DNA of 64,000 nucleotides, from positions 1-64,000 of the forward strand of contig CAYPWL010000012.1 in assembly GCA_964414425.1 (NCBI GenBank), read 5' to 3'. Below are positions 47,237-55,902 of this stretch, piece by piece (the stretch's first letter is position 1; every line of letters starts with the position of its first letter). Under the pieces are notes generated by a model that saw nothing but the letters and a program-made list of their open reading frames with translations, did not search any database and had not been told where the DNA came from. The DNA comes from GYS-P2D sp964414425. Lineage in GTDB: Bacteria; Bacteroidota; Bacteroidia; Chitinophagales; Saprospiraceae. Position numbers and translations under genes: made by a program.

Positions 47237-48091
47237 ATGGATCTCATACACCTCAAGGATATCGCAGTTCATGCAGCACTCGCCGCAGGCCAACTCATCA
47301 AGCAGTATGTGGGTGTTGAGATTTTGGTCAATAAGAAAATCGGATCATCAAGCTATGCTGCGCAAGTGGTGACGGAAGTTGACCTAAAGTGTGAGGAACT
47401 GATCAGGGCACACCTGAAAGTAGTGAGTGAAAAGTATGACTTAGCCATACTATCCGAAGAGACCACAGATGACGGCAGCAGACACATGAAAGACTACTTC
47501 TGGTGTATCGACCCGATGGATGGGACGCTACCATTCATTGATAAGCGGCCCGGTTATTCTGTATCGATAGCCTTGGTTGCCAGAGACGGCACTCCTCATC
47601 TGGGTGTCGTATATGATCCTACCACAGATACCACCTACCATGCAGTCAAAGGCTTAGGCGCCTTCAAGAATGATCAGCCTTGGATGATCCAGCATAGTCA
47701 TAACTTCTTGACCTATGTAACGGACAAGCGATTGTCTGAGACGAGCAATGTACAGGTGATACAGGAGAGACTCAATTACTATCTAAATGAGCTTGGAATA
47801 GAGCGCGTTGAGGAGAAGAGTGGGGGCGGGTCTGTAATGAATGGTATATATGTATTAGAGAATGGTCCTGCGTGTATGATCAAGCTGCCTAAGACAGAGC
47901 GGGGTGGCGGCAGTCTGTGGGACTTTGCAGCAGTCGCCTGTATATATCATGAGCTTGGCTTGCCAGCAACTAATTATCTCGAAGGGCGCTTAGATCTCAA
48001 TCGACCGGATAGCAGCTACATGAATCATCAAGGGATCTTGTTTAGTAATCTATACAATGATAGGCGAGTAAATGATACTAATATCCCATAA
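47237..48091 (+). CDS. Inositol monophosphatase family protein (CysQ/IMPase-like)
   Basis: The 284-residue protein has LSEETTDD and WCIDPMDGTLPFI, the Mg-binding signature (Glu, Asp-x-x-Asp-Gly) of the IMPase/FBPase/3'-phosphoadenosine phosphatase superfamily. SLWDFAAVACI near the C-terminus supplies the last Asp. It is probably a small-molecule phosphatase. CysQ and inositol phosphatase cannot be told apart here. It starts 1 base after the kinase-like gene. Confidence 0.87.
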   Translation: MDLIHLKDIAVHAALAAGQLIKQYVGVEILVNKKIGSSSYAAQVVTEVDLKCEELIRAHLKVVSEKYDLAILSEETTDDGSRHMKDYFWCIDPMDGTLPFIDKRPGYSVSIALVARDGTPHLGVVYDPTTDTTYHAVKGLGAFKNDQPWMIQHSHNFLTYVTDKRLSETSNVQVIQERLNYYLNELGIERVEEKSGGGSVMNGIYVLENGPACMIKLPKTERGGGSLWDFAAVACIYHELGLPATNYLEGRLDLNRPDSSYMNHQGILFSNLYNDRRVNDTNIP

Positions 48092-48263
48092 TAAGACACC
48101 TGAAACTACAAACTACCTCTGAGGGATTGTCCCAACATATAATTGCTTCTAATAGAAAATACATTATAAAAAATTACTACATCGTAGGTGATTGGCGCAC
48201 AACTGGTGTCAATTATATAGATCATTCCGATCAATTCTTACAAATAAGGTTGATCAGTATACT

Positions 48264-51200
48264 ATGATGAATACCAGAGAACTATTAAAGTCAATCTATT
48301 TATTGATTGCTATGTTGTTTATGCAACATGCAATTGTGGGGCAGACCGTGAGCTGGGGTCCTACTATACCTGCCGTTACTTCAGAGGATATACACACGTG
48401 TTTTGAGGATGGTGCTATGTCATTTGAGTTTACTAATGCGGGATCAGCCATACAGAATACTACCATCCAAATTCAATTAGATACTGGGATATTCTATGTG
48501 CCTGGTTCATTCTTGTTCAATGCATCAGGAAATATTACGATCATAGAAGACGATATCAGTAACCTCAATAGGCCAATTTTTTCTGTAAATACCATACCCT
48601 CAGGGGGGCAGATAAGAATGTCTATAGATCGAATCGCTGATTGTGAAGCTATGGCCTTAAGGATAGCCGGTAGTGCATCTATCGATACTGTGCGTATCTA
48701 TGATGCAGGTGTCGAGGTAACCTATACCAACGGAATTTCTAATGGAACAATCAATTATGAGATATTATACGGACTACTCAGTATAACAGATGTTACCACA
48801 GCCCCAGAATTAATCAATTTTGGCTCGACCTCTACACGATCTATGAGAATCACCAATGGTGCCTTTGGAACTATAGATGAATTTTATATCGCAGATGTAT
48901 ATAGTTCTGGGGAGCTCGATCTCTCAAACTTTAGGATTAATGCTTCTGGCAATAATTATACCATACCACCTGATAATATATCTATATCAGGAGATTCAGT
49001 AATTGTCGCTTTTACACCTACAGACATTACTGCAATTAATGGTAGTGCGGCTACTGTAGGTGATGGGGATAGCCTCTTTGAGGCGGATGAATCCTTTATC
49101 CTGTCCTATGATGTCACACCTAATATATGTGGGGTAAGTAATTCGATTTCTTCTGAGCTGATCGGTTGGTTTGGTTGTAGTTATTCTGAGAGGTGTCAAG
49201 TGGTAGAGAGTGCTGCTACGATCTCTTTGACCAATGCTACACCGATATTAGAGTTTTCTAACGCTGTTCGACCATCGTTGGATTTTTGCAATACGGTTAC
49301 ATATAGTTTTACGATCACTAATACTACGCCAGAGACGTCTCCACCAGGAGCTGCTTATGCTAAGGATGTTACCGCAATATTGGGTTTAAGAAGTAATAAT
49401 ACGCCAGTTGCGACATTAGCGGATAATAGGCAGTGGGGCACACAACGGATGAACACCCGATATTTCACTAATCATGAATTAAACGGTATACCGATAACTT
49501 TGCCTATGATTCCCGGCTTATTTGGTACTACGATACCACATATACCACCGGATTTCTTCACATCAGATCCTGATGGTCCAGGTGGTCTTACAGATGTCGA
49601 TGGTGATGGATATTATGACGATTTACCTAAAGATGCTTCTTTACATATCAGTTATGGCGTCTTTCTTGAGCCCAGAGAAAGAGATTGTGGTACGGGTAGA
49701 TTTGATTACTTAACATGGGAACATGTATCAGCTGATATCAGTTGGTTTAATGATTGTGGTCTGCTCATGTCCCCACAACGCCAACAATTTAACTACACCA
49801 ACCATATCAGAGATTACCTCAACTCTACATTCACTAATGCGCCTACGGACGTCGTTGATGGACAACTGTTTGAAGTAGGTATTAGACCACACTTGCATAG
49901 TACCATTCTTTGTAATGGCGGAAGTGCTCTTAATGGATCCAGTATGAATTGGGTGACTCAGGTTGTACTACCTCCAGGAGTCTCAATGGCTCCAGGATAT
50001 GATATGTCAATTTATGATGTCAATGGCAATGTAGTTACTACTACAGATAAGTACAGGTATACCTTCACTAATTTTCCGCTTCAGTTTAGCTGTGCGGATT
50101 ATGATGATGCTGGACAGATTATAATACCAATCTCTACAAGATATGTGTGTAATGATGGAGCAGGTACCTGCTTTGAAGAGGAGATGCACTGTGTAGACTT
50201 GGAGCTTAACCCACAGTGTTTGGGTAATTGTGTGGGCGTTAGTCCATTAGGATTTACAAGTAATAGAATTTCTGAGAGTTGGACAGATGATACACAATCC
50301 AGTCTTGTTGATTTATCCGATCCAAGTATTGTAACTAACTATGTATACCCATTTGATACAGTAGATCTGTATGCTCAAGGAGTCATGAATGAGACTATGG
50401 CCGATGAGCTATTTTTGAGAATCAGATATACTCCTGAGAATGGAGGTAATATATTTGATTATCAAGACGGGACTATAGAAATTGTGGATATCGACGGGCA
50501 GTACAATGGAGGACAGACCAATTATAGTTTTCCTTTGACGAGTCCTCCGGTAGTTAATGATTTAGGAGGAGACAATTATGAGATGATTTTTGATCTCTCT
50601 TCGTATCGCTCATTAATCAATGCTAATTATAGCTATGGTCAGAGTGCAGCAGGACCTCCTACTTATGATGCCGATACAGTCAAAGTTAGCGCCAAGGTGG
50701 TTATCACTAATACGATGCAAGCAACTTCACCTTTCAAAGTAGATAGTCTTCGTTCAGAGTTTTTTCTTGAGGACGGATTTGGCGATGAATTGAGTTGTGG
50801 CACATGGGGGAGTGAGTTGTTCTACGAGTATCCTGTAGTAAGACCAGGTAATAGCATCCAAAATACTTCGGGTTGTTTTGGATACCGCAAGAGATTTTTC
50901 GTAACTCATGCTTCTGAAACAGGAGATAACTTCCCCAACGAGTACAGACCTGCGATCCATTTAGATTCTGCTATTATAAATCTTCCAGTAGGTTGGGATG
51001 TAGGAGATGTCCGCTGGATTGATAATGTTGTAATGGATCCATCGGATTATGAATTTAGGCCTGATGGTATGCTTATTATTAGACGCCCATCTGGCTATGT
51101 AGATTATGATAAGGTTACAAATGTCTTTCGCTCATTTTATGTGGATCTGACTACGGACTGTAGAGCATTGGATGGTAATAACAATTTCTTATATACGGTT

Positions 51201-53147
51201 TATTACAAGGAGTTTGCCTATCTGACTGATGTGACATCACATAATTCTAGGACGGGAATTGCTAACTTTGGAGGATTAAACTATACACCACCTACTTTCT
51301 CCATTATACCAGTAGATCAGTCGGCAGCAGCTTTTACTGAGACGGTGCAATGGAGAGTTAGAGTATGTAACACTACAAGTGACATGGATGTAGGCTTCAA
51401 TTGGTTGACTTTAGAAAACTTAAGTAACCTAATTACTGTCGATAGTGTCGCTGCTGTAATGGGAAGTACATCGACAGCACTGAATACATCAGTCTTGCCA
51501 AGTGGCGATACCTATGTAGAGTTGGGTGCTTTAGATTTAGGAACTTGTATAGATTTGATCATCTATAGCAATTCAGCATCTTGTGAGAGAGACTCGCTTA
51601 ACCTGTCTCATGGATGGTCCTGTTCTGCATACCCTGATCCATCAGAAGTTGTAGCGTGCGGAGCTCAAAATGAGCTGTTTGTACTGCCTCAGTTTGCACA
51701 GGTTTCCTCAACTATTTCTCCTTTATCAGATACGCCCGCAGATCCAACTAATCCAAGTGGAGCTAATTGGGGAGATGCACCTATAGAGATGTGTGCACCG
51801 TTTCCTATGGAGTTGACTGTTGTCAACTCACAACCTGGAAACCTGTTTGATATCAATGTTAATATGGCTATTCCATCAGCAGGGTCTGGATTGACCTATA
51901 TAGCCGGGAGTGCCACCATAGAAGTCGAAGGCATAGACGCACCCAATACCAGCAGGCCTATAGGGCCATCCGCTGAGGCTGCATTGATGGCAGCAAGTTC
52001 GAGCAATAGTCCTAATTGGTCTGTAATATTGGCGGAGTTGGATCCAAGTAATTTTGGATCTGGATCTGGATTGCCAGGGACTTCTGATGCCTCGATGAAT
52101 GAATTTAAATTGCGCTGGGAGATGGAGACTACTTGTGACATGACTTCAGGTGACTTTTTAAATGTTACGATAGATGGTAATAACCCTTGTGGTAGTCGTG
52201 CCAGTGGTAGTTCAGAGTTGATACAAAGCTATCCCATCAGTATTGATGGTGCAGCACCACCATATTTTTCATTCTTTACATCAGGAATCACCCCCAATAG
52301 CGATTTTGAAGGGTGTAGTGATCTCAAGACCATCGATATCAATATCTTGCTCAGTGGTGGAGTCACTGGTTCACAAGATACACTCGAGGTATTCTTGCCA
52401 GATGGATTAGGTTATGCTGGGGATTTTGTTTGTGTCACCCCAGGCAACTGTCCCACGTATGTAGGTACTACCAACAGTATTGGGGGAGAGGTGCTGAAAT
52501 TCAACTATCCCGAAGGAATAACAGGAATGGTAGAGTTCTCATTTGAGATAGACCCAGATAACCGGGGAGCTTGTTTCTCTACTGAGCATATACTGCTGAG
52601 TAACAAGGTCTCAATAGGCGGCTTATTCTGCGATGGTGGTGTATGTCCGTCTACGAGAGTGATCACGGGGAGTGATTTAGTACCGATCAGCATGGAAAAG
52701 CCTATTCTCAATGTAACATATAATAGTCTCAGCGTTTATGCGGGCAATACAACTAATCTGTTCTATTACAATGTGGATATATCCAATACAGGACTATCTA
52801 CAGACTATAATGTTATAGCTGAGTTTTATTGTCTGAATGCCAGCGGCACTGATATTTTGGGAGGACCTATCGCCCGAGACACTTTAAGTTCTTTTTTAAC
52901 CACAGGAGCTACGGCCAACTTGTCTGGAGAGTTCCAGGCCAGCTGCGATCCAGATCGTGGTATCGGCGTACTCATTGTTCCTGAGTATGACAACTGTTAC
53001 TGTGGAGCGTTGGAGAGTATGGCTGACAAGTCCGCAGGACTACTTGAAATCCCAAGTGATCTCTTGAGGAATATTCCGCCATATGCCTGCCCCACAGCAA
53101 CGACCAATCCCCACCTAACCTTTAGGATCAATCGATCTATAGATTAG
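48264..53147 (+). CDS. Very large secreted beta-rich protein, no T9SS tail
   Basis: The likely start is the ATG at 48264 (or 48267), placing a signal peptide (LLKSIYLLIAMLFMQHAIVGQ) at the N-terminus and giving about 1627 residues. An upstream TTG at 48192 would add 24 residues and is less likely. The mature protein is Asn/Thr/Ser/Gly-rich with strand-turn patterns recalling DUF11-like conserved-repeat domains (ITNTTPETSPPG, VVNSQPGNLFDINVNM), and it is cysteine-containing. No enzyme motif was found. The C-terminus (PHLTFRINRSID) has no recognisable T9SS sorting domain. It is probably a surface or extracellular structural protein. Confidence 0.8.
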   Translation: MMNTRELLKSIYLLIAMLFMQHAIVGQTVSWGPTIPAVTSEDIHTCFEDGAMSFEFTNAGSAIQNTTIQIQLDTGIFYVPGSFLFNASGNITIIEDDISNLNRPIFSVNTIPSGGQIRMSIDRIADCEAMALRIAGSASIDTVRIYDAGVEVTYTNGISNGTINYEILYGLLSITDVTTAPELINFGSTSTRSMRITNGAFGTIDEFYIADVYSSGELDLSNFRINASGNNYTIPPDNISISGDSVIVAFTPTDITAINGSAATVGDGDSLFEADESFILSYDVTPNICGVSNSISSELIGWFGCSYSERCQVVESAATISLTNATPILEFSNAVRPSLDFCNTVTYSFTITNTTPETSPPGAAYAKDVTAILGLRSNNTPVATLADNRQWGTQRMNTRYFTNHELNGIPITLPMIPGLFGTTIPHIPPDFFTSDPDGPGGLTDVDGDGYYDDLPKDASLHISYGVFLEPRERDCGTGRFDYLTWEHVSADISWFNDCGLLMSPQRQQFNYTNHIRDYLNSTFTNAPTDVVDGQLFEVGIRPHLHSTILCNGGSALNGSSMNWVTQVVLPPGVSMAPGYDMSIYDVNGNVVTTTDKYRYTFTNFPLQFSCADYDDAGQIIIPISTRYVCNDGAGTCFEEEMHCVDLELNPQCLGNCVGVSPLGFTSNRISESWTDDTQSSLVDLSDPSIVTNYVYPFDTVDLYAQGVMNETMADELFLRIRYTPENGGNIFDYQDGTIEIVDIDGQYNGGQTNYSFPLTSPPVVNDLGGDNYEMIFDLSSYRSLINANYSYGQSAAGPPTYDADTVKVSAKVVITNTMQATSPFKVDSLRSEFFLEDGFGDELSCGTWGSELFYEYPVVRPGNSIQNTSGCFGYRKRFFVTHASETGDNFPNEYRPAIHLDSAIINLPVGWDVGDVRWIDNVVMDPSDYEFRPDGMLIIRRPSGYVDYDKVTNVFRSFYVDLTTDCRALDGNNNFLYTVYYKEFAYLTDVTSHNSRTGIANFGGLNYTPPTFSIIPVDQSAAAFTETVQWRVRVCNTTSDMDVGFNWLTLENLSNLITVDSVAAVMGSTSTALNTSVLPSGDTYVELGALDLGTCIDLIIYSNSASCERDSLNLSHGWSCSAYPDPSEVVACGAQNELFVLPQFAQVSSTISPLSDTPADPTNPSGANWGDAPIEMCAPFPMELTVVNSQPGNLFDINVNMAIPSAGSGLTYIAGSATIEVEGIDAPNTSRPIGPSAEAALMAASSSNSPNWSVILAELDPSNFGSGSGLPGTSDASMNEFKLRWEMETTCDMTSGDFLNVTIDGNNPCGSRASGSSELIQSYPISIDGAAPPYFSFFTSGITPNSDFEGCSDLKTIDINILLSGGVTGSQDTLEVFLPDGLGYAGDFVCVTPGNCPTYVGTTNSIGGEVLKFNYPEGITGMVEFSFEIDPDNRGACFSTEHILLSNKVSIGGLFCDGGVCPSTRVITGSDLVPISMEKPILNVTYNSLSVYAGNTTNLFYYNVDISNTGLSTDYNVIAEFYCLNASGTDILGGPIARDTLSSFLTTGATANLSGEFQASCDPDRGIGVLIVPEYDNCYCGALESMADKSAGLLEIPSDLLRNIPPYACPTATTNPHLTFRINRSID

Positions 53148-53255
53148 CCTCTCACCTTAATTTCTGGTCGTTCACTTTTTGGTAAATACGCAGACGACTA
53201 TCTCTATTCTAACAAGAAATCGTAATCATTAGATGTCTGGACAGATAGGGTCGGC

Positions 53256-53834
53256 TCAGGCCAGTTTCAAGATAGATCCGACCGTAGACCTAAGATAAGG
53301 GGTGACTTCATCCTCAAACCACTGATTTTTCTTCAACCAGATATTGTTGCGAGGCGAGGGATGTGGCAGAGGAAGGTATGTTGGTAAGTATGCTTCGTAG
53401 TTTTGCACGGTTTCTGTCAAGGTTCTTTTACGTGCTTCTTTGAGATAATATTCTTGTGCATAGGAACCTATCAACAATGTCAATTGTATATCTGTGATCT
53501 GCTCAAAGAGTCTGTCATGCCAGAGCGGAGCACATTCTTTTCTGGGTGGGAGATCACCTGACTTTCCCTTGCCGGGATAACAGAATCCCATCGGAATGAT
53601 GGCAAATACGTCAGGATTGTAAAATGTCTTATCATCCACACCCAACCAACTTCGCAACCGCTCGCCGCTCTTGTCATCCCAAGGGACGCTCGTCCTATGT
53701 ACAATGCTACCTGGTGCTTGGCCTATGATGGCCACCTTACTATTAGCAGAAAATGATAAGATCGGATTGACCCCATGCTCCAGTGCGGGTAAGCATACGT
53801 TGCATTGTCTGATTTCATTGTAGAGAGCGTTCAT
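53256..53834 (-). CDS. Uracil-DNA glycosylase family protein, Fe-S type
   Basis: The 192-residue enzyme has motif 1 GQAPG (residues 38-42) with PWDDKSGERLRSWLG after it, and motif 2 HPSPRN (158-163), both of the UDG superfamily. Four cysteines fall at 11, 14, 85 and 101, the C-x2-C-xn-C-x(14-17)-C spacing of 4Fe-4S UDGs of families 4 and 5. It would excise uracil or related bases from DNA. The cluster is inferred from spacing. Confidence 0.87.
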   Translation of the reverse strand: MNALYNEIRQCNVCLPALEHGVNPILSFSANSKVAIIGQAPGSIVHRTSVPWDDKSGERLRSWLGVDDKTFYNPDVFAIIPMGFCYPGKGKSGDLPPRKECAPLWHDRLFEQITDIQLTLLIGSYAQEYYLKEARKRTLTETVQNYEAYLPTYLPLPHPSPRNNIWLKKNQWFEDEVTPYLRSTVGSILKLA

Positions 53835-53925
53835 GTAGGATCAGTTGTTGAGTCGAATTATGATTTTGCAACCCCTCGTGTTGTATATGCTGATTGAATA
53901 TTGAGGTGCTCATGATGCCATCAAT

Positions 53926-53946
53926 ATAGTGGTTTATAAACACTAT
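53926..53946. promoter_or_regulatory. Palindrome upstream of the UDG gene
   Basis: ATAGTG, G, TTT at 53926-53935 is mirrored by AAACACTAT ending at 53946, leaving one unpaired base. It lies about 90 bases upstream of the glycosylase start and could be an operator or a hairpin. No T-run follows it. Confidence 0.3.
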
Positions 53947-53995
53947 GCTTACGTTGAATTGGATTATCAAAGTGAGTTATACCAGTTTTGTTCAT

Positions 53996-54580
53996 TTATC
54001 GATCTCCCTCGACGGGTTCCACATAGCCGTCGTATTGGTCCTTTGCTATGATATCAGCAGGACCTGCAAAATACCAACGTTGAGGGTCGGTAGAGACGGG
54101 TTCTCCTTGATCGTTGAAGCCCTTTGGATGATCTTTTTCGATCCAGACTTGGTAACGTTGATGTCTATCAAAATTAATCTCCGAAACTCCTTCTCTGATC
54201 ATGGTGACGTGCCATCCGTGCATCCCTGATCCACGATCACTAAATCGACCAATAATGATCCTCTCGTCATCACCTGCTGAGCCTTTTAGGTAGGCGTCAG
54301 GTTTGATAGTACATACGGCCATTGATGGTTCTATGTAGGTGTTCTCCTGATGATCAGTATGAGGTCCAGACGTCTTCCATGTACTGTTTCGTACTCTTCG
54401 TAACATCAGGCCCGTACGTAATGTAGAGTCCTTATGAATGATAAGGCGAGTATCATAGTCGAAGTCAGTTCGTTCTGCTAAGTGAGGTTGAAGCTCTGCT
54501 GACCGAGGAGTTGAAGCGAAGTAGAAAAGGGCAGCTGCTATGGCACTAAATATTATTAGAGCAACAATGGATTTAATCAT
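53996..54580 (-). CDS. Putative single-pass membrane protein, unknown
   Basis: From the ATG at 54580 the protein has 194 residues, with one transmembrane helix near the start (SIVALIIFSAIAAALFYFA) and a soluble C-terminal region. A longer frame to 54673 would overlap the antitoxin-like gene and begins with an implausible cysteine-rich stretch. The soluble part includes RIIIGRFSDRGSGMHGW and ENTYIEPSMAVC. No family is recognised. Confidence 0.6.
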   Translation of the reverse strand: MIKSIVALIIFSAIAAALFYFASTPRSAELQPHLAERTDFDYDTRLIIHKDSTLRTGLMLRRVRNSTWKTSGPHTDHQENTYIEPSMAVCTIKPDAYLKGSAGDDERIIIGRFSDRGSGMHGWHVTMIREGVSEINFDRHQRYQVWIEKDHPKGFNDQGEPVSTDPQRWYFAGPADIIAKDQYDGYVEPVEGDR

Positions 54581-54644
54581 AATTAGGGCATTAGGATCAT
54601 AAGGGTTTTTGCATTTTTTATTGAGCGTGCAACTGTATGATTCA

Positions 54645-55115
54645 TTATCCTCGCCTAATCGCAGCGAGATCAATCTTAGTCCTTATACTTTTTGTTTTTG
54701 CATTGAATTTCTTGAGATCATTTTTAGCTTCTATGTACAGCCATAGTTCAGAGTTGATACCGAATGACTCGCCAACAACAGTTGCAATTTTGCTATTGAA
54801 CTTTCTTCTTCCTTTCAACAGGGCATGTAGATTAGCATTTTCTATCCCGATTAATTCGGCAAACTTTGATTTTTTAATATCGTATACTGAACACAATCTG
54901 TTCAGAAACTCACCTGCTTCAATGGTTTCTTTGGACCCTTCTGCCAGGTAAGACTCCATCTCTAATTGTATGCCAATCCTTTGATTCTCTTCAATTTCTT
55001 CTTTGGGTAACTCTTTTACATAGGCATCTATAATGTTCTTTGTAAGCTTTTTGTCTTGAGATGTCGTTTCATCCTTTTGAGTACCAATTAGATGGTCAAA
55101 ATGTTTATTGTCCAT
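54645..55115 (-). CDS. HigA-like HTH antitoxin candidate
   Basis: The 156-residue protein has a charged N-terminal half and a helix-turn-helix at about residues 69-137 (FLNRLCSVYDIKKSKFAELIGIENANLHALLKG). It is followed by SELWLYIEAKNDLKKF, the HigA-type tail. Its start overlaps the end of the GNAT-like gene by 11 bases on the same strand, in toxin-then-antitoxin order as in higBA. It would act as an antitoxin and repressor. Toxin-antitoxin function is inferred from architecture only. Confidence 0.75.
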   Translation of the reverse strand: MDNKHFDHLIGTQKDETTSQDKKLTKNIIDAYVKELPKEEIEENQRIGIQLEMESYLAEGSKETIEAGEFLNRLCSVYDIKKSKFAELIGIENANLHALLKGRRKFNSKIATVVGESFGINSELWLYIEAKNDLKKFNAKTKSIRTKIDLAAIRRG

Positions 55116-55832
55116 GATTTAGGTGTATTTCTAAGTTTTTCAATATTAACTCTTTACCATTGTTAGGAGTGATGATCATTCTCTCACGGAATATCAATTC
55201 AGCTTTGTATTTAACTTGATAGTATTCAATCAGTTCCCCCTTACTGGTGTAAACGAGGAATCCTTTGTAATTCCCAGTATTTAACTCAAAAGATTTCAGA
55301 CATGCGTATGATATTAAGATATCTGCCACATTTTTAAATTGCCCATTTGATCCATAATTCNNNNNNNNNNNNNNNNNNNNNNNNNNNNNNNNNNNNNNNN
55401 NNNNNNNNNNNNNNNNNNNNNNNNNNNNNNNNNNNNNNNNNNNNNNNNNNNNNNNNNNNNGTATGATATTAAGATATCTGCCACATTTTTAAATTGCCCA
55501 TTTGATCCATAATTCCAAGGAGCAACTTCTACATTCTTTAGGACATAATAAGACTCATTTTCTTCTTCGAGTTTGATCAATCCTTGTATTTGCTCATTGT
55601 AAGTCAGCATGAAGTGATATCCTTGAGTATTGAGGAGTTGTTTCCAGTTGAACTTCCATTCAGAGCTGAGCTTTTTAAGGTCAGGCTTAGTGAACTCCTC
55701 GATCTGAGCTGTATATGTCTTATCGCGCCTATCCTTAATGGACACCGTCATATTTGAATGTATCACAATATGACACATTATACAAGCTTCTATTGTAAAT
55801 AATGATTCAAACAAGCGGGGGATTGCTTTCAT
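55105..55832 (-). CDS. GNAT-like protein, candidate toxin, spans assembly gap
   Basis: Two frames on either side of 100 N join in one frame when the N run and one 55-base flank copy are removed. The result is about 190 residues, or 163 if the later ATG at 55751 (MTVSIKD) is used, which I prefer. It resembles GNAT acyltransferases: GYHFMLTYNEQIQGLIKLEE, YYVLKNVEVAPWN and the C-terminal SKGELIEYYQVKYKAEL, where relatives have a Glu-Leu-Ile-x-x-Tyr motif. The usual glycine-rich CoA loop is weak (GQFKNVADILISYA). It overlaps the HigA-like gene, suggesting a toxin-antitoxin pair. Toxicity and acetylation are inference. Confidence 0.65.
55306..55515. other. Assembly join: 100 N between identical 55-base flanks
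   Basis: N fills 55361-55460. The 55 bases at 55306-55360 are identical to 55461-55515. As with the other join, this looks like a k=55 contig overlap padded by the scaffolder. The DNA here is not repetitive, so a zero-length true gap is likely. Confidence 0.9.
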
Positions 55833-55902
55833 GCCCTTCCTTTATTCAATTATCACCTTATGACTATAACTAATTGCGCCACTGCTATATCTTGCACTTT
55901 CT

